Below, piece by piece: positions 36,127-44,989 of a stretch of 64,000 bases of DNA. The stretch spans positions 1 through 64,000 of the forward strand of contig NZ_RJUF01000019.1 of NCBI RefSeq assembly GCF_024343775.1, written 5' to 3'. The notes beneath the pieces are model-generated. The model did no database searches. It was not told the origin of the DNA and saw only the letters and a list, made by a program, of their open reading frames with translations. The translations under genes were made by a program, and so were the position numbers. This DNA is from Lacihabitans soyangensis (GTDB lineage: Bacteria > Bacteroidota > Bacteroidia > Cytophagales > Spirosomataceae). Positions within the stretch are counted from its first letter, which is position 1, and each line of letters opens with the position of its first letter.

Positions 36127-36176
36127 TTTCGAGCTATTCCCTAAAATCAAGACATTAAAATTCTAAAATAAATATT

Positions 36177-37769
36177 ATGGCAGGTGGTAAAGAAAGTCCA
36201 CGTCAGAAGATGATCAATATGATGTATCTCGTTCTGACTGCGATGCTAGCCCTTCAAGTCAGTAATGCGATATTACAAAAGTTTGTTTTATTGAACTTAT
36301 CATTAGAACAAGCCAATAGTGCTGCAGATAATTCCAACAATCGGACATTAGCCGCAATGAATGAGGCAGTGGAAAAAGCTGGAGGCAAACCAGAATACAG
36401 ACAGCTTTATAATAATGCCACAGTGGTTAGAAAAAAGACAGCTGATTTAATCAAATATATTGAAGGTTTAAAATCAATTATTATTCAAGACGCTGGTGGT
36501 GGTATTCAAGAAGGTGCAATTAAAAATTTAGCAGAAGAAGAAAAAGTAGCCAACATATTTGTTAAAAATAAGAAAGGCTATGAACTCAAAGGGAAGCTTA
36601 ATGAATATGTTGCAGAAATACAAAAATTTGCACCAAATATCAAATTCGTCTCCTTGGCATTGGATGCTAAAGATGACAATGGAATGAAAAATACAGATGC
36701 CATTACCCGTAGCAAGGATTTTGCTGAGTTGATGTTTGCTCAAACTCCAGTTCCAGCTGCCTTGGCAGGACTAAGCCAGAAACAATCTGAAATACGTAGA
36801 TACGAATCAGAAATTTTAGATTATTTGGCTTCGCAAGTGGGTGCTAAAGAAATTAAGTTTGATAAAATATTTGCGGTGGTTATCCCTGACTCAAGAACTG
36901 TTGTAGCGGGACAAACCTACAAAGCTGAAATCGCTATCGGTGCTTATTCAAGTGCTATTACTCCTACGATTAGTATTAATGGCTCTGGATTACCTGTAAA
37001 AGAAGGAAAAGGAACATACGAAGTAAGAACATCAGGTGGAAACTTTGATGCCAATGGTCAAATGAAAAGAAGTTATGTTGCCACAGTTTCATATCCAAAA
37101 CCGGATGGTACAAGAGAAACTGTTACCCAAGAAGAAGAGTACACGGTTCTCAAACCTTCTGTAGAAATTATGTCACAGTCAATGCCTGCACTTTATTTCA
37201 AATGTGCCAACAGAATTCAGACTTCCTCACCAGGTTTGAGAGATTTGTTTAAGCCAACTTTCTCTGGTTCAGGTGCTGAATTCATACCAGGTGGAGGTGG
37301 AAAAGTTACGATTGTTCCAAATCTTGCTAAAGTTAACTTGCAAGTAAACAATGACGGTATTGCTTTAGGTTCGTTTGCCTTCCAAGTAAGAAAAGTTCCG
37401 AAGCCGACCATAATAGCAACTGCCAACGGTACAAGAGTGTCTGACGATGTATCAAAAAGAGGTCTTCCAGCTAGTCAAGTTAGGGTTATTAATGTAAATG
37501 CTTTGGCTGATGAAGATTTTAAAGCAACAAATCCAGAGGATGCAACGTTTAGAGTAGCAAGTTTTAATATTTACCTGGCATCAGGTACCAGACCAAAAGG
37601 AAAACTTGAAAATCAGTCTGGTAACGTGAATGTAGGTTCATTGGCTCAACAAGCCGAACCAGGAGACAGATATTTGATTACAATAAATAAAGTTCAGAGA
37701 AAGAATTTCAAAGGAGAAATAGAAGACGTGCCTGTAGGCGAAATGAGCTTTACAATACCGTTGAGATAA
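36177..37769 (+). CDS. gldM: GldM, T9SS motor/periplasmic shaft protein
   Basis: 530 residues. One N-terminal membrane helix (MYLVLTAMLALQVSNAI, about residues 16-32), then a helical first periplasmic domain and three Ig-like domains (about 225-330, 330-430, 430-530). GldM (PorM) dimers sit in the GldL pentamer and reach across the periplasm to the GldK/GldN ring. The start motif AGGKESPRQKMINMMY is strongly conserved in the family. Located between gldL and gldN with short gaps. Confidence 0.96.
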   Translation: MAGGKESPRQKMINMMYLVLTAMLALQVSNAILQKFVLLNLSLEQANSAADNSNNRTLAAMNEAVEKAGGKPEYRQLYNNATVVRKKTADLIKYIEGLKSIIIQDAGGGIQEGAIKNLAEEEKVANIFVKNKKGYELKGKLNEYVAEIQKFAPNIKFVSLALDAKDDNGMKNTDAITRSKDFAELMFAQTPVPAALAGLSQKQSEIRRYESEILDYLASQVGAKEIKFDKIFAVVIPDSRTVVAGQTYKAEIAIGAYSSAITPTISINGSGLPVKEGKGTYEVRTSGGNFDANGQMKRSYVATVSYPKPDGTRETVTQEEEYTVLKPSVEIMSQSMPALYFKCANRIQTSSPGLRDLFKPTFSGSGAEFIPGGGGKVTIVPNLAKVNLQVNNDGIALGSFAFQVRKVPKPTIIATANGTRVSDDVSKRGLPASQVRVINVNALADEDFKATNPEDATFRVASFNIYLASGTRPKGKLENQSGNVNVGSLAQQAEPGDRYLITINKVQRKNFKGEIEDVPVGEMSFTIPLR

Positions 37770-37790
37770 AAATTTAAAATAATTTAAGAA

Positions 37791-38690
37791 ATGAAAAAAA
37801 TCACAGTTTTAACTTGCCTTCTAGCCTTAGCGGCCACAAGTGCGGTTGTTGCTCAGGAAAAGTCTGACAATGGAATCAATCCATTGTCGTTGCGTCCGGT
37901 TCACGAGTCAAACGTGATGTACAAACTAACCCTTTGGAGAAGGTTAGATTTGAACGAAAAAGCCAATCAACCTTTGTTTGCCAGTGGTTCTGAAATCACC
38001 AAACATCTTATAGATGGCGTAAAAGCTGGTGTGCTGGAGCCTTATGACAACGATTCAGTTGCTACAAAAATCACTTTGGAAGAATTCACAAGAAGACTTA
38101 CGAAGAAATTTGAAGGTGGTGGTCTTTCAAAAGAAGAAATTGAGGCCGGATTTGGCACTGAAGGTGCAGGATCTGAAGATGATGGCTGGGGAGGCGGTGG
38201 TGCTGCCACAGAAACTACGTCACAAAACTCAGGAAACAAGCCTGCCGCAACTACCGCAGCAGCCAATAGTGAAGGTTATGAGTTATTTGCGAAGGATTTG
38301 TATATCATAGAAATAAAAGAAGATTGGATATTTGACAAACAACGTTCTCGTCAGTACTTTGATATTCAGACAGTTACTATCAAGATTCCAGCCGAATTGT
38401 CGAGTGAAGGTTTAGAAATAGAATTGGCATCATTTAAATACAAAGAATTAGAGTCGTATTTCAGACTTAATCCAAACTGTATTTGGTACAATGCAGCTAA
38501 TACAGCTCAGCACAAGAACTTAGCAGATGCCTTTGAATTGAGATTGTTTAACGGCAGGATCATTAAGAAATCTAATTCATTGAACAAATATCTGGATCAA
38601 GTATACAAATCACCGAAGGAAGGTTTACAAAAATCACAGCAGCTTGAGTATGAGTTGTTAGAGTGGGAAAATAACCTTTGGGAGTTTTAA
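37791..38690 (+). CDS. gldN: GldN, T9SS ring component
   Basis: 299 residues. Signal peptide (about 1-21, ending AVVAQ). Conserved GldN/PorN features: RPVHESNVMYKLTLWRRLDL (residues 37-56), KDLYIIEIKEDWIFDKQRSR (about 169-188), and the C-terminal ELLEWENNLWEF. A Gly/Ala/Thr-rich linker (about 122-158) inserts between the two conserved halves and is longer than I would expect. It is the last gene of the gldKLMN operon, followed by a good terminator. Confidence 0.95.
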   Translation: MKKITVLTCLLALAATSAVVAQEKSDNGINPLSLRPVHESNVMYKLTLWRRLDLNEKANQPLFASGSEITKHLIDGVKAGVLEPYDNDSVATKITLEEFTRRLTKKFEGGGLSKEEIEAGFGTEGAGSEDDGWGGGGAATETTSQNSGNKPAATTAAANSEGYELFAKDLYIIEIKEDWIFDKQRSRQYFDIQTVTIKIPAELSSEGLEIELASFKYKELESYFRLNPNCIWYNAANTAQHKNLADAFELRLFNGRIIKKSNSLNKYLDQVYKSPKEGLQKSQQLEYELLEWENNLWEF

Positions 38691-38710
38691 TATCATTTTA
38701 GAAATATTTT

Positions 38711-38748
38711 GGAGAGGCAAAGCGAAAGTTCTGCCTCTCTTTTTTTTG
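38711..38748 (+). terminator. Rho-independent terminator after gldN
   Basis: GAGAGGCA (38712-38719) pairs with TGCCTCTC (38732-38739), 12-nt loop, followed by eight T. It ends the T9SS operon. Confidence 0.88.
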
Positions 38749-38773
38749 TATAAAATGGAAAACCCTAAATTTG
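38745..38773 (+). promoter_or_regulatory. Candidate promoter for the TonB-dependent receptor
   Basis: TTTG at 38745-38748, 17-bp spacer, TAAATTTG at 38766-38773 (exact TAnnTTTG). The -33 overlaps the T-tract of the gldN terminator. The start codon is 21 bp downstream. Confidence 0.35.
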
Positions 38774-38794
38774 ACGAAAATTTAACAAAAACCT

Positions 38795-41338
38795 ATGACA
38801 AAAATCAAACTACTCATCGCATTACTATTCGTTAGTATACAAACCTTTGCTCAAAACAGGGTTGGTAAAGTAACCGATAATAACGGTGAGCCACTAATTG
38901 GTGCATCCATAGTGGAAAAAGGTAGCAATAATGGAACTACTACAGATGCTACTGGCCGATTTGAAGTGAAGGTAACCAACGCTTCTGCGATATTTCAAAT
39001 AAGCTATATCGGCTACAAATCCCAAGAATTAAAAGGTTCTGAATTGGCCACAACCATAGTTCTTCAAGAAGGCAACCTACTAGACCAAGTAGTAATTGTG
39101 GGTTCGAGAAGCATGAACAGGTCGGCCACAGACACCCCTGCACCTATTGACGTTATCGATATTAAAGACATTACCTCTAAAACAGGCCAATTAGACTTGA
39201 ATCAATTGCTACAGTTTGCGGCACCATCGTTCAACTCCAACAGACAGTCTGGTTCTGACGGCACAGACCACGTGGATCCTGCCTCATTAAGAGGATTAGG
39301 CCCAGACCAAACCTTGGTATTAATCAACGGCAAAAGAAGGCATCAAAGTTCATTGGTAAATATTTATGGCACAAGAGGAAGAGGAAACACAGGAACCGAC
39401 CTGAACACAATTCCAGCCGCAGCTATAGAAAGAATAGAAATACTTAGGGACGGAGCAGCAGCTCAGTATGGTTCAGATGCTATAGCAGGCGTGATAAACA
39501 TTGTTTTGAAAAAAACTACAGAATCATTAGAGATCAATGCCAACTCGGGTATTTACAAAGCTAGCTATAGATTCGACGATAAAAAATTTGATGGCTTGAA
39601 TTATAACTTCAACGCGAATTACGGTTTCAAAGTAGGTAAAGAAGGTTTCGTAAATCTAACCGGAGATTATAACTTCAGAGACCACACCAACAGAGCCAAT
39701 GCGGCCGCTAACGAATTGGCCAGAAGGGAGTTTGGAGATCCGCGTGCTCAGAATACTGCCTTGTACCTCAACTCAAGTTTCCCAATAAATATAAACACCG
39801 CTATTTATGTTTTTGGAGGAACCAACCAACGAAAAGGAGAATCTTATGCTTGGACAAGATTTGCTGATGACGACAGAAATATAGCTTCGATTTATCCTGA
39901 CGGATTTGACCCACTCATTAAAGCTGATATCAAAGATAACTCAATAGCAGCAGGAATCAAGTCTCAAATAAGGAGCTGGGACGTAGATTTTAGCAATACT
40001 TTTGGGTCAAACAAATTTGACTATTCACTTGATAACACCCTTAACACTTCATTGGGTGCTACCTCCCCTACTTCGTTTGAAGCTGGTGGTTTCAGTCTCA
40101 ATCAAAACACCATAAACCTCGGCTTTTCGAAGTTCATGAAAGATAAAATGGCTGGCTTAAACTTAGCATATGGTGCTGAGTACAGAATAGAGAATTACAA
40201 GATTTTTGCAGGAGAAGAAAAATCTTATAAAAGTTACGTAGCAGGTGTACCAGGTGGTTCACAAGGATTTCCAGGATTTCAACCCGGTGACGAAATAGAA
40301 GCTTCAAGGTCTAATTTCGGTTTATATTTTGACACCGAAGCAGATTTTACGAAGAAATTTATGGTAGGAGCGGCTTTGCGTTTTGAAAACTATAGTGACT
40401 TTGGAAATACTTTAAATGGAAAATTATCAAGTAGATTTAAGGTAAATGATGTCTTAACATTCAGAGCCACTGCCAGTACAGGCTTTAGGGCACCGTCTTT
40501 GCCACAAATTAACTTTAACTCTACTGTAACCAACTTTATCAATGGCAAACCTGTGGAGGTATTGATAGCGAGAAACAACTCTGAAGTGACAAAAGCATTG
40601 GGCATACCTGCTTTGAAACAAGAATTATCTAAGAATGCCAGTTTAGGATTTACGGTTAGACCGAATAACACCTTCTCGCTGACTGTAGACGGCTACTGGG
40701 TTCAAATTAAAGACAGGATAGTACTGACCGGACAATTTACTGATGAGGACGAACAAATAGGCCAATTACTTAAAAATGTAAATGTGGCCAAAGCTCAGTT
40801 TTTCACCAATGCCGTAAATACCACCACCACTGGCTTAGACATCCTATTGAGCAATAAAGACAAAATAGGCGAAGGACAATTGACCACCAGTTTGGGAATG
40901 AATTTTAACAAACTAGTGATTGACCAAATAAATACCACCAGTAAATTAGCAGGTAAGGAGGAAACTTATTTTGATCTAAGAGAGCAATATTTCTTGAAAG
41001 CTTCGGCACCGCCTTCGAAACTAAACCTGACTTTTGATTATCAAATCAAGAAATTGAGCACTATGATAAGATTTGTACGATTTGGGCAAGTAGAATTGGC
41101 GGACTGGAACTACGATGTGGTCGAAAACGATATCTATAGACCAAAAACTACCACTGATTTATCGGTTAACTACAAAATATCTCAAAAACTTGGCTTGGCC
41201 ATAGGCTCTAATAACCTCTTTAATGTATATCCTGATATGTCGTCGGGTTACTATACTGAGTCTGGAGGAGCATGGGATCCAGTTCAAATGGGAAGCAACG
41301 GAGCTTTTTATTATGCCAAAATAAATATTAAACTATAA
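38795..41338 (+). CDS. TonB-dependent receptor with carboxypeptidase-regulatory-like domain
   Basis: 847 residues. Signal peptide (1-19, ending TFAQ), a carboxypeptidase-like regulatory domain (about 22-95, VTDNNGEPLIGASIVEKG), TonB plug (about 115-235, with SLRGLGPDQTLVLINGKRRH and ILRDGAAAQYGSDAIAGVIN) and a 22-stranded barrel (FRATASTGFRAPSLPQINF; C-terminus ending YYAKINIKL). It is smaller than SusC proteins and lacks a SusD partner, so it is more like a siderophore or cofactor receptor. Nothing adjacent identifies the ligand. It is a single-gene unit between two terminators. Confidence 0.92.
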   Translation: MTKIKLLIALLFVSIQTFAQNRVGKVTDNNGEPLIGASIVEKGSNNGTTTDATGRFEVKVTNASAIFQISYIGYKSQELKGSELATTIVLQEGNLLDQVVIVGSRSMNRSATDTPAPIDVIDIKDITSKTGQLDLNQLLQFAAPSFNSNRQSGSDGTDHVDPASLRGLGPDQTLVLINGKRRHQSSLVNIYGTRGRGNTGTDLNTIPAAAIERIEILRDGAAAQYGSDAIAGVINIVLKKTTESLEINANSGIYKASYRFDDKKFDGLNYNFNANYGFKVGKEGFVNLTGDYNFRDHTNRANAAANELARREFGDPRAQNTALYLNSSFPININTAIYVFGGTNQRKGESYAWTRFADDDRNIASIYPDGFDPLIKADIKDNSIAAGIKSQIRSWDVDFSNTFGSNKFDYSLDNTLNTSLGATSPTSFEAGGFSLNQNTINLGFSKFMKDKMAGLNLAYGAEYRIENYKIFAGEEKSYKSYVAGVPGGSQGFPGFQPGDEIEASRSNFGLYFDTEADFTKKFMVGAALRFENYSDFGNTLNGKLSSRFKVNDVLTFRATASTGFRAPSLPQINFNSTVTNFINGKPVEVLIARNNSEVTKALGIPALKQELSKNASLGFTVRPNNTFSLTVDGYWVQIKDRIVLTGQFTDEDEQIGQLLKNVNVAKAQFFTNAVNTTTTGLDILLSNKDKIGEGQLTTSLGMNFNKLVIDQINTTSKLAGKEETYFDLREQYFLKASAPPSKLNLTFDYQIKKLSTMIRFVRFGQVELADWNYDVVENDIYRPKTTTDLSVNYKISQKLGLAIGSNNLFNVYPDMSSGYYTESGGAWDPVQMGSNGAFYYAKINIKL

Positions 41339-41361
41339 AATACATAAAAGTTCAATTTTGG

Positions 41362-41398
41362 CGGACTCATGTTTACAAAATATGAGTCCGTTTTTTTT
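41362..41398 (+). terminator. Rho-independent terminator after the TonB-dependent receptor
   Basis: CGGACTCAT (41362-41370) and ATGAGTCCG (41382-41390) form a 9-bp perfect stem followed by eight T. Confidence 0.9.
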
Positions 41399-41439
41399 GA
41401 TTAAATTAGTATTGAGCTCAAAATCCTCATTTTTTGCAT

Positions 41440-41447
41440 TATTTTTG
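41440..41447 (+). promoter_or_regulatory. Candidate -7 box for gatB
   Basis: TATTTTTG, an exact TAnnTTTG match 14 bp before the gatB start; no clear -33. Confidence 0.3.
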
Positions 41448-41461
41448 TGAAAATTTAAAGT

Positions 41462-42904
41462 ATGGAATACGATATCGTTATAGGCTTGGAGGTACACTGC
41501 CAATTAGAGACAGAAAGTAAAATTTTTGCCTCAGATTCTAACAAATTCGGTGGGGAACCCAATACCCATATCGGCGTCATCACTTTGGCACACCCTGGCG
41601 TGTTACCAAAACTCAACGAAAAAGCCGTTGAATTTGCCATAAAGCTGGGCCTGGCTTTTGATTGTGAAATCAACCAGTTCAATTTTTTTGATAGGAAAAA
41701 CTATTTCTACCCTGACCTACCAAAAGGCTACCAAATTTCACAGGACAAATCTCCGATATGCTGGGGTGGCGAAGTGAAATTCAAAATAAAAAAAGGCAAA
41801 GATTTTTCTAATCACGCCGTCAAAATCCATCATATACACATGGAGGAAGATGCCGGAAAATCGATACACGACATTGAACCCAACAATACTTGTCTTGATT
41901 ATAACCGAGCCGGAACTCCCCTACTCGAAATCGTTTCAGAACCGTGCATGACCTCACCCATTGAGGCCGCAGGTTATTTGGCAGAGATCCGAAAAATGGT
42001 GCGTTTCTTGGGAATTAGTGATGGAAACATGGAAGAAGGTTCTCTTCGTGCCGACCTCAATGTGTCTTTAAAACCAAAAGGAAGCGAAAAACTGGGTACT
42101 AAGGTTGAAATCAAGAATATGAATTCCATTAGGTTTTTGCAAAAAGCAGCTGAGTATGAAATAGAACGTCAATCGGCTATACTAGATGCCGGAGGTACCA
42201 TTATACAAGAAACCAGAAGCTTTGACCCTGAACAAGGCAAAACTTTTGGCATGCGAGTAAAAGAAACCATGAACGACTATCGTTATTTCCCTGAGCCTGA
42301 TTTAGCCCCAATCATTATCAGTGATGAGGAGTTGAAGCTTGCAAAGTCGAGAATGCCAAAGCTACCTTACGAACTGTTTGAAACTTTCAGCAAGGAGATG
42401 GGTATTTTGGAAGAGCATGCATATCTTTTGACTGAAGAAAAATCCTTAAGTGATTACTTTTTAGAGACTTGTAACATTACGAAAAACTATAAAAGTGTCT
42501 CGAATTGGATGCTTTCAAATATTAAAGGTTATCTGAACGAAAACAACCTGGAGATTGGTCAGTTTCCTGTTAAACCAGTAAAATTGGCTGAGCTGATTAA
42601 GAATATAGATGAAGGGAATATCAGCAACTCGGCGGCACAAGTGTTAATGGGATTGTTAATTGCGGGCCCTGAAAGTGATATTTTAGAATTGGCCAAGTCT
42701 AATAATCTGATTCAAAGCCAAGATTCTGACTCGATGGGTGCTTGGATTGAAGAAGTATTGGCCCAAAATGCACCAAAAGTAGAAGAATACAAAAAGGGTA
42801 AAAAAGGTTTGATGGGATTTTTTGTGGGAGAAGTTATGAAAAAATCAAAAGGGTCTGCAGATCCGAAGGTATTGAATACACTTTTGGCAGAAAAATTGAC
42901 ATAA
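41462..42904 (+). CDS. gatB: Asp-tRNA(Asn)/Glu-tRNA(Gln) amidotransferase subunit B
   Basis: 480 residues, full length. GatB phosphorylates the misacylated Glu/Asp on tRNA and with GatA/GatC completes amidation to Gln or Asn. Signature strings: VIGLEVHCQLETESKIF (residues 5-21), NRAGTPLLEIVSEPCM, FLGISDGNMEEGSLRADLNVS, KVEIKNMNSIRFL and YRYFPEPDLAPI; the C-terminal tRNA-binding YqeY-like tail ends near KGSADPKVLNTLLAEKL. gatA and gatC are elsewhere. It stands 38 bp before a thioredoxin-like lipoprotein gene. Confidence 0.97.
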   Translation: MEYDIVIGLEVHCQLETESKIFASDSNKFGGEPNTHIGVITLAHPGVLPKLNEKAVEFAIKLGLAFDCEINQFNFFDRKNYFYPDLPKGYQISQDKSPICWGGEVKFKIKKGKDFSNHAVKIHHIHMEEDAGKSIHDIEPNNTCLDYNRAGTPLLEIVSEPCMTSPIEAAGYLAEIRKMVRFLGISDGNMEEGSLRADLNVSLKPKGSEKLGTKVEIKNMNSIRFLQKAAEYEIERQSAILDAGGTIIQETRSFDPEQGKTFGMRVKETMNDYRYFPEPDLAPIIISDEELKLAKSRMPKLPYELFETFSKEMGILEEHAYLLTEEKSLSDYFLETCNITKNYKSVSNWMLSNIKGYLNENNLEIGQFPVKPVKLAELIKNIDEGNISNSAAQVLMGLLIAGPESDILELAKSNNLIQSQDSDSMGAWIEEVLAQNAPKVEEYKKGKKGLMGFFVGEVMKKSKGSADPKVLNTLLAEKLT

Positions 42905-42942
42905 ATGAATATTTACAATATCTTCACTGGCACCAAATACCA

Positions 42943-44115
42943 ATGAAAGAACAAAAAAATAAAATGAAAAAGAATTTATTGTTGTTATTTTTTGTGGGCG
43001 TAATTATGTCCTGCAATTCTCAAACGAAGGAAGTTTCTAATGGTCTTTCATTAAAGATTAAAGGTACCATCACCAATGACGTGTCGGGTATGGTGTATTT
43101 AGAAAGAATGAATGAAAGAAACATTGGAGCTAAAATTGACAGTGTAAAAATAGCTGCAAAGAGTTTCAGTTTCAATACCAAAATAGCTGAACCCGGCATT
43201 TATCAATTGAATATTGCTAACGAGCAAGTAATAGGCTTGATTTTAGATGGCGGTGAAGAATTAACTATAGTCGCTGATGGTTCTGCGACTCCTGAGAAAG
43301 CAGCCACAGCCAAAGTAGATGGCTCCGAAAACATGCGAATGTTCAATGAGGTCATGACTGACATGCAGAATTTCTCCAAAAAAGTAAATATTATTGATGG
43401 GAAATTCCAAGCTGCTAAAAACGAGAAAGATAAAACAACTCTAAGAAACGAATACCTTGGTATGTTAGAAGCTCAAAAAGGCTTGGTTATACCTAAAATA
43501 AAATCAATGGGAACTTCATTAGCAGGTATTATTGCCACTAATAATTTCCTTAAACCTGACTTCGGTGGTGAGTATCAGTTTGAACTAAAAGAAAAGCTCG
43601 AAAAAGAAGGCAAGAATCATTTCTTCGCCAAAATGTTTATTCAAACCGTCAATCAGGCATCAGTTGGAACCGTTGGTTCGGTGGCACCAGATTTTGAACT
43701 GACTACATTGGAGGGTAAAAAGGTAAAACTTTCTGATTTTAGAGGTAAAACCGTCATCATTGACTTTTGGGCAACTTGGTGCGGACCATGTATAATGGCG
43801 TTTCCGGGAATGAAAAAAGCAACTGAAAAATATAAAGACGACCCTAATGTAGTCTTTCTTTTTGTGAATACATTCGAAAGAGTGGATGCAGGCCAATGGA
43901 AAGATCATGTAGGCAAATTTATAAGCAATCGTGGTTTTACATTTATGAATCCTGCCCTAGATATTGGCAATCAAACTGCTTTAACGTACGGTGTAGAAGG
44001 AATTCCGGCCAAGTTCTGTATTGACAAAGATGGAAAAGTGAAACACAAAGGTTCGGGATATTTAGGAAGTACTGAGGCCGTATTCAACGAAATGGTTGAG
44101 TGGGTTGAAAAATAA
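42943..44115 (+). CDS. DUF4369/TlpA-like thioredoxin-fold lipoprotein
   Basis: 390 residues from ATG 42943; an ATG at 42964 (MKKNLLLLFFVGVIMSC) is an equally good start and gives a textbook lipoprotein signal (lipid Cys in VIMSC). A DUF4369 beta domain (about 30-125) precedes a helical linker and a C-terminal AhpC/TlpA thioredoxin domain (about 245-390) with active site FWATWCGPC. It should be an outer-envelope thiol-disulfide reductase, as is frequent in Bacteroidota, for example in cytochrome maturation or stress defence. The substrate is unknown. Confidence 0.9.
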   Translation: MKEQKNKMKKNLLLLFFVGVIMSCNSQTKEVSNGLSLKIKGTITNDVSGMVYLERMNERNIGAKIDSVKIAAKSFSFNTKIAEPGIYQLNIANEQVIGLILDGGEELTIVADGSATPEKAATAKVDGSENMRMFNEVMTDMQNFSKKVNIIDGKFQAAKNEKDKTTLRNEYLGMLEAQKGLVIPKIKSMGTSLAGIIATNNFLKPDFGGEYQFELKEKLEKEGKNHFFAKMFIQTVNQASVGTVGSVAPDFELTTLEGKKVKLSDFRGKTVIIDFWATWCGPCIMAFPGMKKATEKYKDDPNVVFLFVNTFERVDAGQWKDHVGKFISNRGFTFMNPALDIGNQTALTYGVEGIPAKFCIDKDGKVKHKGSGYLGSTEAVFNEMVEWVEK

Positions 44116-44132
44116 TAGTAACGAGAATATTG

Positions 44133-44168
44133 AAATAGCCCAAATGCGAATTTGAGGCTATTTTTTTT
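44133..44168 (+). terminator. Rho-independent terminator after the TlpA-like gene
   Basis: AAATAGCCCAAAT (44133-44145), GCGA loop, ATTTG-A-GGCTATTT (44150-44163) with one bulged A, followed by a run of T. The long stem gives confidence. Confidence 0.88.
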
Positions 44169-44188
44169 GATAAAATAAAACACTAAAA

Positions 44189-44989
44189 ATGAAGATTGCG
44201 ATAGTTGGATGTGGAAATATGGGAATGGCCTTTGCCAGGTCGTTTATTCAATACGATTTGGTAAAAAAAGAAAACCTCTTGTTGATAGAAAAAAGTCCAG
44301 AGAGATCAGAAATACTCAAAAAATCGAAAGAAGGAGTGGTGGTTGACACCGTAAATGACACATTATCAACTTATGACTTGGTCATATTATCAGTAAAACC
44401 ACAGGATTTTAGTATAGTAGCGACTGAATTAAAATCTTTTTTAAATCCTGAACAAGTGGTTCTTTCTATAATGGCCGGTATCACGATGGCGAGGATTCAA
44501 AGTGAGCTAAACCATAAGTTAGTCGTTAGAGCCATGCCTAACACACCAGCCATGCTTGGGCAAGGAATCACGGGTTTCTGTGCATCAGAAGGCATTGGTT
44601 TCTCTAAACTACTCAAAATAGAGAACCTTATCAACGCCACAGGACGCTCAGTATATATTGAAGACGAAAGCATGATAGATGCCGTAACGGCTCTGAGTGG
44701 AAGCGGCCCTGCATACTTTTATTATGTAGTGAAACACATGGTAGAGGCAGGCAAAAAAATGGGATTCGATGAAGGACTTTCCAGGTTGTTGGTAAAACAA
44801 ACTATGTTAGGGGCCTATCATTTAATAAACAATGCAGAACTTAGCTTAGATGATCTCATAAAAGCTGTCGCTTCCAAAGGAGGAACGACTGAGGCCGCAC
44901 TAAGCACTTTTGCCGAAGCCAATATTGGCACCGGACTTGAACAAGGAATATTAAACGCCGAAAAACGAGCCAAAGAGCTTTCAAAATAA
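44189..44989 (+). CDS. proC: Pyrroline-5-carboxylate reductase
   Basis: 266 residues, normal for ProC, which reduces pyrroline-5-carboxylate to proline with NADPH. Rossmann motif GCGNMGMAFA at 7-16; VILSVKPQD near 69; RAMPNTPAMLGQG near 111; the C-terminal ALSGSGPAYFYYVVKHM and SKGGTTEAALSTF are the family signatures. The stop codon is immediately followed (no gap) by the ATG of the metallo-beta-lactamase gene, so the pair is translated from one mRNA. No other proline genes are present. Confidence 0.97.
   Translation: MKIAIVGCGNMGMAFARSFIQYDLVKKENLLLIEKSPERSEILKKSKEGVVVDTVNDTLSTYDLVILSVKPQDFSIVATELKSFLNPEQVVLSIMAGITMARIQSELNHKLVVRAMPNTPAMLGQGITGFCASEGIGFSKLLKIENLINATGRSVYIEDESMIDAVTALSGSGPAYFYYVVKHMVEAGKKMGFDEGLSRLLVKQTMLGAYHLINNAELSLDDLIKAVASKGGTTEAALSTFAEANIGTGLEQGILNAEKRAKELSK

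Noticed and set aside
38795-41338. A second SusC
   Set aside because: Length (847 residues) and lack of a SusD partner fit a plain TonB-dependent receptor better.
42925-42942. TGGCACCAAATACC as a sigma-54 site before the TlpA-like gene
   Set aside because: The -24 half is good, but there is no TTGC-like -12 half at the right spacing.
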